Made by a program: the position numbers and the translations under genes
Shown here: in pieces, positions 46,949 through 55,488 of the stretch
Layout of the letters: each line of letters starts with the position of its first letter
How positions within the stretch are numbered: the stretch's first letter is position 1
NCBI GenBank assembly: GCA_016879935.1
Contig: JAACJQ010000378.1
Span: 32,487 to 96,486 of the forward strand
Length of the DNA stretch: 64,000 bases
Direction: 5' to 3'
Origin: Archangiaceae bacterium
Lineage (GTDB): Bacteria > Myxococcota > Myxococcia > Myxococcales > Myxococcaceae
The notes under the pieces: model-generated
What the model was told of the DNA's origin: nothing
Seen by the model: only the letters and a program-made list of their open reading frames with translations
The model's database searches: none

Positions 46949-48022
46949 TTAGGCGCGCGCCGCTTCGGGGGCCGGGTGTTTGAGCTGGTAGACGAAGTTC
47001 AGCACCTCGGCGACCGCGTCGTAGAGCTCTTCAGGGATCTCCTGGTTGACGTCGGTACGCAGGAGCGCGTGGGCGAGCGGCACGTTTCGCAGCATCGGCA
47101 CGTCCGCATCGCGGGCGATGGCCTTGATGTTCTCGGCCTTGAAGTCGAGGCCCTTGGCGATGACGCGCGGCGCCCCGTCTTTCTCGCGGTCGTACTTGAG
47201 CGCCACCGCCACGTGATCGGGGTTCGTCACGATCACGTCGGCGCCCTTCACGGCCTCCATCTGGGCGCCTTCCATGATCTCCTGGTGCATCTGCTTTCGA
47301 TGCGCCTTGTGGTGGGGGTCGCCTTCGCTCTCCTTGTATTCCTTCTTCAGGTCGTCCTTCGACATCATCTGGTCCTTCATGTACGACTTGTGCTGCCACC
47401 AGACGTCGAAGATCGCGAAGCCGAGGAAGAGCATCGTCACCTTGATGACGACTCGCGAGACGAGCTCTCCCAGCACCGTCATCGTCATGCCCGCGTCGCC
47501 CTGAATCGTCGCCACCACGAGCGCCATTGCGTCGTGCACGACGCCGTAGACGACGTAGCCAGTGACCGAGAGCTTGAACATCGACTTCACGAGCTCGACG
47601 ATCTGTTTCTTGCTGAACATGTTCTTGATGCCCGCAAGCGGGTTCAGCTTCTCGAGCTTGGGCATCAACGATTCGAGGGCGAGCAGCGGCCCGACCTGCA
47701 GGAACTCGAGCAGACCTCCGGTGAGGGCGGCCGCGAACGCGATGGGAATACAGAGAATCAGCAGTGAAGCGAGCGCCAGCGCGAGCATGTGCGCGATCGC
47801 CATGTTCAGCGCCTGCGGGTGCGCGATGTGATCGAACGCGAACTGGAAGAGCATGGTGATGCGCTCCTCCACGGTGCCCCACGTCGACTTCACCACCCCC
47901 ATCGCGACCGCGAAGGCCATCGCGCCCGAGAGGTCCTTCGACTTCCAGACGTTGCCCTGCTTGCGGGCATCGTCGAGCTTCTTCTGAGACGGTTCTTCGG
48001 TCTTGTCACCACCCTCTGACAT
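46949..48022 (-). CDS. sctU: T3SS export apparatus switch protein SctU (FlhB/YscU family)
   Basis: A 357-residue protein. It starts SEGGDKTEEPSQKKLDDARK, the usual FlhB/SctU entry, then four transmembrane segments to about residue 210, then the cytoplasmic part. The self-cleavage site is NPDH at 267-270 (VIVTNPDHVAVALKYDRE); most members have NPTH, so Asp replaces Thr, and cleavage between Asn and Pro should still be possible. The C-domain is duplicated in the next gene, 33 bases downstream. SctU switches substrate class during assembly. Confidence 0.95.
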   Translation of the reverse strand: MSEGGDKTEEPSQKKLDDARKQGNVWKSKDLSGAMAFAVAMGVVKSTWGTVEERITMLFQFAFDHIAHPQALNMAIAHMLALALASLLILCIPIAFAAALTGGLLEFLQVGPLLALESLMPKLEKLNPLAGIKNMFSKKQIVELVKSMFKLSVTGYVVYGVVHDAMALVVATIQGDAGMTMTVLGELVSRVVIKVTMLFLGFAIFDVWWQHKSYMKDQMMSKDDLKKEYKESEGDPHHKAHRKQMHQEIMEGAQMEAVKGADVIVTNPDHVAVALKYDREKDGAPRVIAKGLDFKAENIKAIARDADVPMLRNVPLAHALLRTDVNQEIPEELYDAVAEVLNFVYQLKHPAPEAARA

Positions 48023-48034
48023 GGCGAGACCTCG

Positions 48035-48865
48035 TCACGACAGCAGGTGAATGGTGAGCTTGAGCCACCTGAACATCACACCGAACTCGTCCACGGTGCG
48101 GTTCAGGATCAGGTGCATCGCCGTGAACATGATCAAGATCGTCACGGCCGGCTTGATCTGCATCGCGACGAAGAAGACCTGAACCTGGGGCGCGACGCGG
48201 TTGATCATGCCGAGCGCGAGGTCGGTGAGGAACGTCGCCAGCAGAACAGGAGACGAGATCGCGAGTGCGATGCGCAGCATGTCGCCCGCGATGCGGATGA
48301 TGGTGTCGAAGAACGGCCAGAAGCCCGAGCTGAAGTGCGGCAGTTGATCGAGGCGAATGACGGCCAGGCTCTCGGCGAACGCGCCGATGACGAGGTGGTG
48401 TCCACCCAGCGTGAGGAACGTCACGGTCGTCAGCTGCAGGTTCAAGTTCGCGAACAGCGACACCTGAGAACCAATCGACGGCACCATCAGCTGCGCCTGG
48501 TTGGTGCCCGACATGACGTCGATGAGACCTCCGGCGACGTTGGCGGCGTCGAAGATGATGTTCACCACCATCGTCAACGAGAGCCCGATGAAGAGCTCCT
48601 TCAGCATCAGCGCGATGAAGATGAGGGGCGAGACGGGAATGTCCTGCGTCTGGGCGATCAACAGTGGGTAGAGAATGAGGCCCATCAGCACGCCCAGACC
48701 GAGCTTCACTTCCGAGGGCACGCTCTCACCGCCGAGGAAGGGCGTGAGCATGATCACCGGCAGAATGCGCCCCATCAACAGCGCGAACGCCAGCATCACC
48801 TGTGTCAGGTCGGTCTGGAGCCCGAGTTGGTTCCTGACTTCCGCCAGGACTCCCTGAAGATCCAT
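48035..48865 (-). CDS. sctT: T3SS export apparatus protein SctT (FliR/YscT family)
   Basis: A 276-residue protein with six or more transmembrane segments: ALLMGRILPVIMLTPFLGGE, LGVLMGLILYPLLI, LIFIALMLKELFIGLSLTMV, VTFLTLGGHHLVIGAFAESL, and the conserved region VAPQVQVFFVAMQIKPAVTI. It lies 12 bases upstream of sctU and 4 bases after sctS, in the order sctR-S-T-U found in nearly all T3SS and flagellar operons. It is part of the export gate in the inner membrane. Confidence 0.94.
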   Translation of the reverse strand: MDLQGVLAEVRNQLGLQTDLTQVMLAFALLMGRILPVIMLTPFLGGESVPSEVKLGLGVLMGLILYPLLIAQTQDIPVSPLIFIALMLKELFIGLSLTMVVNIIFDAANVAGGLIDVMSGTNQAQLMVPSIGSQVSLFANLNLQLTTVTFLTLGGHHLVIGAFAESLAVIRLDQLPHFSSGFWPFFDTIIRIAGDMLRIALAISSPVLLATFLTDLALGMINRVAPQVQVFFVAMQIKPAVTILIMFTAMHLILNRTVDEFGVMFRWLKLTIHLLS

Positions 48866-48869
48866 GTCG

Positions 48870-49136
48870 TCAGTGCTGAATCAGCGCAGGGAAGCGGTCG
48901 AAGATGTTGAAGGTGAAGCGGAGCAACTGCGAGCCGATCCACGGGCCGGCCAGCCCGAGCACCCCGAACACGATGACGAGCTTTGGCGCGAACGAGAGCG
49001 TCTGCTCCTGAATCTGGGTGGCCGCCTGAAAGACCGAGACCGCAAAGCCGATCACGAGGCTCATGACGATCGGCGGGCCCGAGGCGACGAGCACGAGGAT
49101 GAGGGCCTGCTGGGTGACGTAGGTGAGTTGGTGCAT
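48870..49136 (-). CDS. sctS: T3SS export apparatus protein SctS (FliQ/YscS family)
   Basis: An 88-residue protein with two transmembrane helices (LILVLVASGPPIVMSLVIGF and KLVIVFGVLGLAGPWIGSQL) and the conserved loop SVFQAATQIQEQTLSFAPK. The length is that of the family. It lies 7 bases after sctR. It forms the helical export gate with SctR and SctT. Confidence 0.95.
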   Translation of the reverse strand: MHQLTYVTQQALILVLVASGPPIVMSLVIGFAVSVFQAATQIQEQTLSFAPKLVIVFGVLGLAGPWIGSQLLRFTFNIFDRFPALIQH

Positions 49137-49143
49137 CGAACCC

Positions 49144-49935
49144 TCAGAGGTAGCCGACGACGAGGCCCTTCGCGATCATGTACCAGCCATCGACGAGCAC
49201 GAAGAGCAGCAGCTTGAACGGCATCGAGATCGTCGTGGGTGACAACATCTGCATGCCGAGCGCGAGCAAGATGTTCGCGACCACCATGTCGATCACGAGG
49301 AACGGGACGAAGAGCAGGAAGCCAATCTGAAAGGCCTCCTTGAGCTCCGAGACGACGAACGCCGGAACGAGAATGAGGAAGTCGTTCTCGGTGATCGACG
49401 CGCGGTCTTCGGGTTTGCGCAGCTTGAGCGCCAGCCCGTAGAAGAGCTGACGGTCTTTCTTGGTGACCTTCTTGTTGAGGAACGCGCGCAGCGGCTCTTT
49501 GCTGCGGTTCGCGGCGCCGAGCAGCGTGTCGACGTTCTTGGCGTCCATCAGGCTTCGACCTTCGGCGACCTCACCGTTGTCGGCGGCCCTGAACATCTCC
49601 TGGCCGACGGGCGCCATGATGTAGACGGTGAGAATGATGGCGAGGCCGGTGATCACCTGCGTCGGGGGGATCTGCTGGGTGCCCAGAGCCGAGCGCACTA
49701 CCGACAGCACGACCGAGATCTTCACGAAGCTCGTCACCATCATCAGCACGAAGGGCGCGAAGCCCAGCGCACCGAGCGCGATCATCAGCACCAGCGGACG
49801 ATTGGCGAAGGAGGCGTCGCCGCCCGTTGCTGCGTTCAGATCGTCGACCGCGCCGTTCTTCTTGCCGGCAAACGCGAGCGCAGGCGCGAGCAGCACCGAA
49901 GCGAAGAGAATCCAGTGAGACAGACGTCGCGTCAT
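49144..49935 (-). CDS. sctR: T3SS export apparatus protein SctR (FliP/YscR family)
   Basis: A 263-residue protein from ATG 49935. It starts with a cleavable-looking signal peptide (MTRRLSHWILFASVLLAPAL), as flagellar FliP does; injectisome SctR proteins normally lack one. The core is typical: LMMVTSFVKISVVLSVVRSA, QQIPPTQVITGLAIILTVYI, FLILVPAFVVSELKEAFQIG, LGMQMLSPTTISMPFKLLLF. The periplasmic loop is long, as in FliP. The longer frame to 50307 runs into FliO and is rejected. It is the central gate subunit. Confidence 0.93.
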   Translation of the reverse strand: MTRRLSHWILFASVLLAPALAFAGKKNGAVDDLNAATGGDASFANRPLVLMIALGALGFAPFVLMMVTSFVKISVVLSVVRSALGTQQIPPTQVITGLAIILTVYIMAPVGQEMFRAADNGEVAEGRSLMDAKNVDTLLGAANRSKEPLRAFLNKKVTKKDRQLFYGLALKLRKPEDRASITENDFLILVPAFVVSELKEAFQIGFLLFVPFLVIDMVVANILLALGMQMLSPTTISMPFKLLLFVLVDGWYMIAKGLVVGYL

Positions 49936-49952
49936 GCGAAAGGTCCAGTCAA

Positions 49953-50477
49953 TCAAGTGGCTGGGGGCGGAGGCGGAGCATCCTTCTTCCCCAGGAGTTT
50001 CTGCAAGAACGGGCTGAGCGTGACCTGCCCGGCCGGCTTCGCGGACGCTTCGACGACCTTCGCGTCGAGCTTCGACAGGAAGTTCACCGAGAGATCGCTG
50101 GCGCCCAGCAAGAGCACTTCGTCGCCCGCCTTCACGACGTAGAGGGTGCGCTTCTGATCGAGAGGCACGCGCTCGAGCACCGAGACGATGCCGCGTCGCC
50201 CGGCCGCAGGGCCGATGCCCATCAGCCTTCGCAGGCCCACGTTGAGCGTCAGCCACGCGAGCGCGACCACGACGCCGAGCACGACGATCGTCCGAACGAG
50301 CGACCAACCGAGATCGAACTCGGCGTTGTCCTTCAGCAGGTCAGGCGGCTCCGAAACGGGAATCTCCGGCTCGGGCGCGTCAGGTCGGGCGGCGACTGCG
50401 GGCTCTCGCGCACCTGCGTCGTCCGCGAACGCACGAACCGGCGCAAACACGAGCATGATCAGCAGCCAGTGCTTCAT
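49953..50477 (-). CDS. FliO-family protein in a T3SS locus
   Basis: A 174-residue protein from ATG 50477, one base past the SctQ stop. It has signal peptide MKHWLLIMLVFAPVRAFAD, a Pro-rich linker, one transmembrane helix at about 59-80 (SLVRTIVVLGVVVALAWLTL), and the FliO core RRGIVSVLERVPLDQKRTLY, then GDEVLLLGASDLSVNFL. FliO stabilises FliP during flagellar gate assembly and is normally absent from injectisomes. Its place just before sctR copies the flagellar order fliN-fliO-fliP. The longer frame to 50537 overlaps sctQ. Confidence 0.88.
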   Translation of the reverse strand: MKHWLLIMLVFAPVRAFADDAGAREPAVAARPDAPEPEIPVSEPPDLLKDNAEFDLGWSLVRTIVVLGVVVALAWLTLNVGLRRLMGIGPAAGRRGIVSVLERVPLDQKRTLYVVKAGDEVLLLGASDLSVNFLSKLDAKVVEASAKPAGQVTLSPFLQKLLGKKDAPPPPPAT

Positions 50478-50478
50478 G

Positions 50479-51921
50479 TCAGCCCGCGAGCGAGACGATG
50501 CGGATGCCGAGGTTGCCTTCGATCTCGACGAGTTCACCGCGCGCGACGATCTTGCCGTTCACCGAGAGATCGAGCGGCTCGCCGACCTGGCGGTTCAAGT
50601 CGAACACGTGGCCCACCTTGAGGCTCACCACCTCTTCGGCAGTGATGGGCAGACGCCCGATCTCGACTGCAATCTGCAGCGGCACGTCGTTCAGCAGGTC
50701 GGCGCCTTCAGCCTGGCCCTCTTCCATGTCAGCCCTCTCCGCACCCGGGTTGGTGGACTCGTCAGGGCCATCGCCCAGCGCCATCCGCTCTTCTTCGCTC
50801 TGTTCGGCCCCATCGCCTTCACCTTCGGGAGCCTGCTCTTCGCCACCCTCGATCGGAGCGCCCGGCGGCATCGGCGCACCGATCACGAAGCCATTCACCT
50901 TGGCCGTGTACCGATCGTTCTCGATGGCGATCTCGCTGTCGATGTAGCCGGTGCGCGCGAGGCCCAGCTTCAGCTTCGCGGTGCCGCCCTGCCCCTGATC
51001 GGGTCGCGCCGACAGCCCGTCGACCAGCACCACGTCACGCTCACGCAGCTGGGCGAGATCACCAGACGAGATCTCGACCTGGCCAATCTCGGCGCGCAGC
51101 CAGACCTTCACGTTCGTCAGCCGCGACGCATGCTCGACCGCATCAGCGGCGCGGCGCTGGCGGCGAACGAGCGCATCGGCGGCGGGCTCCGCGACGGCGA
51201 GCACGCTCTCGGGAATGAACAACCTGACGTAGCCAGTGTGACCGCCGAAGATGGCCTTGAGCTGCACGACGCCCAGCGTCTCTTCTTCGTGCATCATCGC
51301 TGCGGCGGCGTCGAACGATGGTGCAATCGTCTCGAGGCGCAGCTTCGGCAACGACGAGTCGAGCGCGGGAGCGAGCGCCTTGAGCGTCTCGAGCACGACG
51401 AACGTCATCACGCCTTCTTCGATGTCGGTGAGCGGCCGCAGCCCGACCGCTTCGCCCGTTCCGCCCAGCAACGTGTCGATGGCCCAGTGGGCAAGTCCGA
51501 TGTCGACCTCGAGCAGGCCGCGCGCCTTGTTCGGAATGGGAGCGAGCACGCCAAGGAAGGTGGGATCTCCCACGTAGCGGCGCAGCTTCGACGGGTGAAT
51601 GAAGTGCACGTACTCGGCCTGGAGCGAGATCTGCTCGTCCAGCATGTCCGAGAGGCGCTTCTTGACCGACTCACTCACCTCACCCGTGGAGCGAACGTTG
51701 GGTAGCATCCACTCCAGGTTTCGCGCGAGCCGACCGTGGGTCTTCGAGACGCGCTCGAGGTTCGCGAAGGTGAAGGGCTTCCACTCGCGCGCGGGCGGAG
51801 GGCGTGAAGGCGGAGCAGGCGGCGGTGGTGGCCGCTTGTTCTGCGTTCCCGAAGCCGGCTTGGGAGGCCGGATCTTCGAGATGTCGATCATCATCGTGCG
51901 ATCGCCGCCCTCGTCACTCAC
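50479..51921 (-). CDS. sctQ: T3SS C-ring protein SctQ with FliM-like middle domain
   Basis: A 480-residue protein from GTG 51921, overlapping the SctP stop. Residues about 45-230 match the FliM middle domain (FTFANLERVSKTHGRLARNL, HWAIDTLLGGTGEAVGLRPL, TDIEEGVMTFVVLETLKAL). A first SpoA domain follows (about 262-350: VWLRAEIGQVEISSGDLAQL), an acidic linker, then a second SpoA domain at the end (VPLQIAVEIGRLPITAEEVV). The N-terminal CheY-binding motif of FliM is absent. It makes the sorting platform or C-ring. The retained FliM-like middle domain is more flagellar than most SctQ. Confidence 0.92.
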   Translation of the reverse strand: MSDEGGDRTMMIDISKIRPPKPASGTQNKRPPPPPAPPSRPPPAREWKPFTFANLERVSKTHGRLARNLEWMLPNVRSTGEVSESVKKRLSDMLDEQISLQAEYVHFIHPSKLRRYVGDPTFLGVLAPIPNKARGLLEVDIGLAHWAIDTLLGGTGEAVGLRPLTDIEEGVMTFVVLETLKALAPALDSSLPKLRLETIAPSFDAAAAMMHEEETLGVVQLKAIFGGHTGYVRLFIPESVLAVAEPAADALVRRQRRAADAVEHASRLTNVKVWLRAEIGQVEISSGDLAQLRERDVVLVDGLSARPDQGQGGTAKLKLGLARTGYIDSEIAIENDRYTAKVNGFVIGAPMPPGAPIEGGEEQAPEGEGDGAEQSEEERMALGDGPDESTNPGAERADMEEGQAEGADLLNDVPLQIAVEIGRLPITAEEVVSLKVGHVFDLNRQVGEPLDLSVNGKIVARGELVEIEGNLGIRIVSLAG

Positions 51922-52913
51922 GCGCGGGCCTCGACCTTGAAGTCTTCGAGCGACAAGCCACGAGACGAGAGGGCGTTGGTGAGCGCCTCTTTCTGCTCCT
52001 CGATGAGCTTGAGCACGTCTTTGTCAGAGCCAGTGAAGACTGCCTTGATCTTGCCGTTGTGGCTCGAGACCTTCACCGAGAGGCCCTTGAGCACGTCGCT
52101 GCGAAGATCGATCTGGAACTCGACCTTTCCCGCGGCGTTGGTGCCGACGCGCACGCGCTCGACGATCTTCTGGGCGAGCTCGTTGGCCACCTTGCGCAGA
52201 CGCTCGGAGCCAGAGACGTCTTTCTGCTTCGCGACGGGCACCGGCGCCATGAGCGCAGGGTTGAAGCGGAAGCCCGGCTGCATCGCGGGTTCCTTCTGAT
52301 CCTTCTGACCGGAGCCGCCCTGCCCGCCTCCGCCCTTGTCGGCGTCCGCCTTCAAGTCGCCCTTCTCACCTCGCGCGCCGCCGGCCCCTGCCGCCCCAGC
52401 GGCGTTCAGGTCTGACGACTCGCTCTTCTCGGAGAGCACCTCGCGACCGATCTTCGCGTCGGCCTTGCGCTCGTCGAGCGCGCGCGCGGTGTTGCCCTTG
52501 TCGGTCTGCGCCAGCTTCGAGCCCTGCTGATCGAGCTGCTGGCTGCCTTCGCCGACCTTCTGCTGGTGCTCTCCCTCGTGACGGGTGGTCTGGCTGATGT
52601 TCTCGCCGGCGGTTCGGGTCTTGAGCTTGGAAGTGAAGGCGTTCTGCGTCTCTTTCTTGCCCTTGGTCTCGTCGGCCTGTTTCGCCTCGGCGCCTTCGAG
52701 CAGCGACGCGATCACGCTCTTGCCGAGGTCTGCTTCCTTCTCGGCAGCGGCGCGTTGCTGCACGTTCGCCTGGGCCTGCTGCTGACCGACGAGCTTCTTG
52801 AAGGTCGTCTGCTCGTTCGTCTTCTTGTTCTTCTGGAGCTCTTCGTTGCGGCGCGCCTCCATCTGGCGCTCTGCCGCACGGGCTGCCTGGCGATCATCAT
52901 CGACTCGGCTCAT
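51918..52913 (-). CDS. sctP: T3SS needle-length regulator SctP (FliK-like)
   Basis: A 331-residue protein from ATG 52913, overlapping the SctO stop (ATGA). The first 220 residues are charged, Gln/Ala/Gly-rich and probably disordered (NKKTNEQTTFKKLVGQQQ, GGARGEKGDLKADADKGGG). The C-terminal 90 residues are the FliK/SctP domain: IVERVRVGTNAAGKVEFQID, LKGLSVKVSSHNGKIKAVFT, LIEEQKEALTNALSSRGLSL. It would measure needle or hook length and signal SctU to switch substrates. The position between SctO and SctQ is standard. A longer frame to 53438 overlaps sctO. Confidence 0.88.
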   Translation of the reverse strand: MSRVDDDRQAARAAERQMEARRNEELQKNKKTNEQTTFKKLVGQQQAQANVQQRAAAEKEADLGKSVIASLLEGAEAKQADETKGKKETQNAFTSKLKTRTAGENISQTTRHEGEHQQKVGEGSQQLDQQGSKLAQTDKGNTARALDERKADAKIGREVLSEKSESSDLNAAGAAGAGGARGEKGDLKADADKGGGGQGGSGQKDQKEPAMQPGFRFNPALMAPVPVAKQKDVSGSERLRKVANELAQKIVERVRVGTNAAGKVEFQIDLRSDVLKGLSVKVSSHNGKIKAVFTGSDKDVLKLIEEQKEALTNALSSRGLSLEDFKVEARA

Positions 52914-53416
52914 GACGACTTCTTCTCCGCCGCGCGAACGCGAGCCAGGTGGAGCGTGTTGCCGATCTCCTCCTGATTCATCTCTTCCTTCTGCTGCATC
53001 TCGTAGCGCACCTGCTTCTTCCAGGTGTCTTTGTGCTTCTCGATGGCCTTCTTCTCCACCGTGGCCTCTGCCATCTCCTGGCGCCGCTGCTCGACGACCT
53101 TCTCGGCCTGGGTGACCGACTCCTTCTGGCGTTCGATCTCGAGGGCAAGCTGGGCCTCTTCGTCTTTGAGCCGCTGCTCGAACCGGTTCATCTGCTGGAA
53201 CCCGGCGATGCCACCGCCCTTCTTGGTGACGTCTTCGAGGAACGCTTGAACCTTGGCCTTGCGCTCGACTTTCCGCTGATCGAGCTCTTGCGTCATCGTG
53301 ACGAGCTTCTTCTTCTCGACCTCGAGCGCTTTGACGGCCGCCGAGAACGCGTCTTTCGCGGCCTCCTCGGCCTTGATGCGAATGTCGAGCAGCGCCTGGA
53401 GTCGATACGGGGGCAT
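52910..53416 (-). CDS. sctO: T3SS stalk protein SctO (FliJ-like)
   Basis: A 168-residue coiled-coil protein starting PPYRLQALLDIRIKAEEAAK, the typical FliJ entry, followed by almost uninterrupted helix rich in Glu, Lys and Gln (QELDQRKVERKAKVQAFLED, VVEQRRQEMAEATVEKKAIE). It lies between the ATPase gene and sctP, as in flagella and injectisomes. It acts as the rotor-like stalk in the SctN hexamer and links it to SctV. Confidence 0.87.
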   Translation of the reverse strand: MPPYRLQALLDIRIKAEEAAKDAFSAAVKALEVEKKKLVTMTQELDQRKVERKAKVQAFLEDVTKKGGGIAGFQQMNRFEQRLKDEEAQLALEIERQKESVTQAEKVVEQRRQEMAEATVEKKAIEKHKDTWKKQVRYEMQQKEEMNQEEIGNTLHLARVRAAEKKSS

Positions 53417-53447
53417 AAGGCTTCGAAAAGCCTAGCACCCCTTGGGG

Positions 53448-54770
53448 TCAGGTGGTGGGGGCGTCAGTGAACATGTCGACCAGCCGCTGAACCGTCTCGT
53501 CGAACGGGGTCGAGTCGTGGGTGTCCTGCTTCAAGAAGTTGATGATCTGGTCGTACTTGTCGATGGCGTAGTCGGTGCGAGGGTCGGTTCCGTACTGGTA
53601 GGCGCCGAGCAGAATGAGGTCACGCTGCTTCTCGTAGGTCGACAGGGTCTGACGCAGAATGCCCGCGGCCTTCTTGTGCTCGGGCGTGGCGATCTGGCTC
53701 ATCACACGAGAAAGCGAGGCCAGCACGTCCATCGCGGGCCACTGGTTTCGTTCACCGATGGCGCGGTTGAGAATGAAGTGGCCGTCGAGAATACCGCGGA
53801 CTTCGTCGGCGATGGGCTCTTCCATGTCGCCGCCTGCGACGAGGCACGTGTAGATGGCGGTGCAGCGGCCCTTGTCGCTGTTGCCCGTACGCTCGAGCAT
53901 TCGGGGGAGCATCGAGAACACGCTCGGTGGGTAGCCCTGACGAGCGGGCGGCTCGCCGATGGCGAGGCCGATCTCACGCTGGGCGCGCGCGAGACGCGTC
54001 ACGGTGTCGAGCATGAAGAGCACGTTGCCGCCGCGCTCGCGGAAGTACTCGGCGATCGAGGTGGCGACGTAGCCGGCACGCAGACGCACGAGCGAGGGCT
54101 GATCCGACGTCGCACAGACGACGACCGAGCGCTTCATGCCCTCTTCGCCGAGCGCGTCTTCGATGAACTCGAGCACTTCGCGACCACGCTCGCCGATGAG
54201 GGCGATGACCGAGAGCTCTGCGGCGGTATTGCGCGCGATCTGCCCCATCAACGTCGACTTGCCGACGCCCGAGCCTGCGAAGAGCCCGATGCGCTGGCCT
54301 TCTCCGACGGTGAGCAGGCCATCGATGCAACGCACGCCGAGGGGCAGCGGGCGCGTGATGCGCATGCGCTTGAAGGGGTCAGGGCAGTCGCGATCGACCG
54401 CCCAGTCCTGCATGCCCTCGGTCGGGAGCGGCTTTCCGTCGATGGGTTCTCCCAGCCCGCTCAGCACGCGGCCCAGCAGGCCGTCGCCGGCGCGAATCGT
54501 GAGCGGCCGGCCAGTGGGAATCACTTCGCTGTCGGGGCCGATGCCCGAGAGCTCACCGAGCGGCATGAGCATGACCTGCTCGCCCTGAAAGCCGACGACC
54601 TCGGCGCGCACCGACTGATTGCCGCGCTTGATGATGCAGACCTCGCCGATACGAACGTTCGGCACGGCGGCCTTGATGACGAGGCCGGTGAGCTCGGTGA
54701 CGCGCCCACGCACCCGAACGGTCTGCGCGGTCTTGAGCAGCTCGTGGTACCGCCGCAGGTCGATGGCCAT
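53448..54770 (-). CDS. sctN: T3SS ATPase SctN (FliI/YscN family)
   Basis: A 440-residue F1-beta-like ATPase. Walker A is AGSGVGKST (165-173), preceded by GVRCIDGLLTVGEGQRIGLF. Walker B is NVLFMLDTVTR (249-259). The catalytic glutamate region LIGERGREVLEF and the signature RQGYPPSVFSMLPRMLERTG are intact. It unfolds and releases chaperoned substrates at the base of the machine. It lies 3 bases downstream of sctL. Confidence 0.97.
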   Translation of the reverse strand: MAIDLRRYHELLKTAQTVRVRGRVTELTGLVIKAAVPNVRIGEVCIIKRGNQSVRAEVVGFQGEQVMLMPLGELSGIGPDSEVIPTGRPLTIRAGDGLLGRVLSGLGEPIDGKPLPTEGMQDWAVDRDCPDPFKRMRITRPLPLGVRCIDGLLTVGEGQRIGLFAGSGVGKSTLMGQIARNTAAELSVIALIGERGREVLEFIEDALGEEGMKRSVVVCATSDQPSLVRLRAGYVATSIAEYFRERGGNVLFMLDTVTRLARAQREIGLAIGEPPARQGYPPSVFSMLPRMLERTGNSDKGRCTAIYTCLVAGGDMEEPIADEVRGILDGHFILNRAIGERNQWPAMDVLASLSRVMSQIATPEHKKAAGILRQTLSTYEKQRDLILLGAYQYGTDPRTDYAIDKYDQIINFLKQDTHDSTPFDETVQRLVDMFTDAPTT

Positions 54771-54773
54771 GGG

Positions 54774-55475
54774 TTACTTCGACTCCTTCTTCTGACCGTC
54801 GGGCATGAGCACGTTCTTGAGCATCTCGAACTGGGTGCGAATCTGCCCGTCGATCACGCCGTACTCGGTCTGGATCACGCAGCCGCCCCGCTCCACTTCG
54901 GCGTCGTCGCGAATGGCGATGTCGACTGCGCGACCGATCAGCTCCATCAGTCGAGGGCGCTTCTCACGCAGCACCTTGCCGTCTTCAGGGTGCACCTTGA
55001 GCACCATCGCCTTGCTGCCACGCGCCGACTCGATGGCGGTCGCGCAGATCTCGATGACGACGTCGGGGTCACGCTCGAGGTCGCGGCCGATGATCTTCGC
55101 CGACATCTTGAGCGCCAGCTCGAGCACGTCTTTCTCGGCCTCGGCGACGATCTGCCCAGCCTGCATCTTCGCGCGCGCGAGCTCTTCGGCGGCACGAGCC
55201 TGGACGTCGGCCTTCGCCTCCTCGCGCGCCTTGGCGAAGACCTCTTCTTTGAAACGAAGCGCCTCGGCTTTGATCTCCTCGGCCTTCTTCTGCGCGTCGG
55301 CGATGATCTGTTTGGCGGTGGTCATCGCTTCGAATTCCTCGGCGTTGACGACGCCGCCTCGACGGGGCGGAGGCAAGATCGGCTTCTCCGGTACACCGGC
55401 AACGTGCTCACCACTGCTGTCGCTCTTGATGACCTTCCCGAGCACGCGGGACGGCGGCCGACGTTCGTCTTCCAT
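54774..55475 (-). CDS. sctL: T3SS stator protein SctL (FliH-like)
   Basis: A 233-residue protein. The N-terminal 50 residues are basic and Pro-rich. A long helix follows (TTAKQIIADAQKKAEEIKAE, VQARAAEELARAKMQAGQIV), as in the b-subunit-like part of FliH/SctL. The C-terminal domain (VLELALKMSAKIIGRDLERD; VERGGCVIQTEYGVIDGQIR) matches the delta-subunit-like region that binds the ATPase. It links SctN to the C-ring. It is followed by sctN after 3 bases. Confidence 0.92.
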   Translation of the reverse strand: MEDERRPPSRVLGKVIKSDSSGEHVAGVPEKPILPPPRRGGVVNAEEFEAMTTAKQIIADAQKKAEEIKAEALRFKEEVFAKAREEAKADVQARAAEELARAKMQAGQIVAEAEKDVLELALKMSAKIIGRDLERDPDVVIEICATAIESARGSKAMVLKVHPEDGKVLREKRPRLMELIGRAVDIAIRDDAEVERGGCVIQTEYGVIDGQIRTQFEMLKNVLMPDGQKKESK

Positions 55476-55488
55476 TCAGCGAACGACT

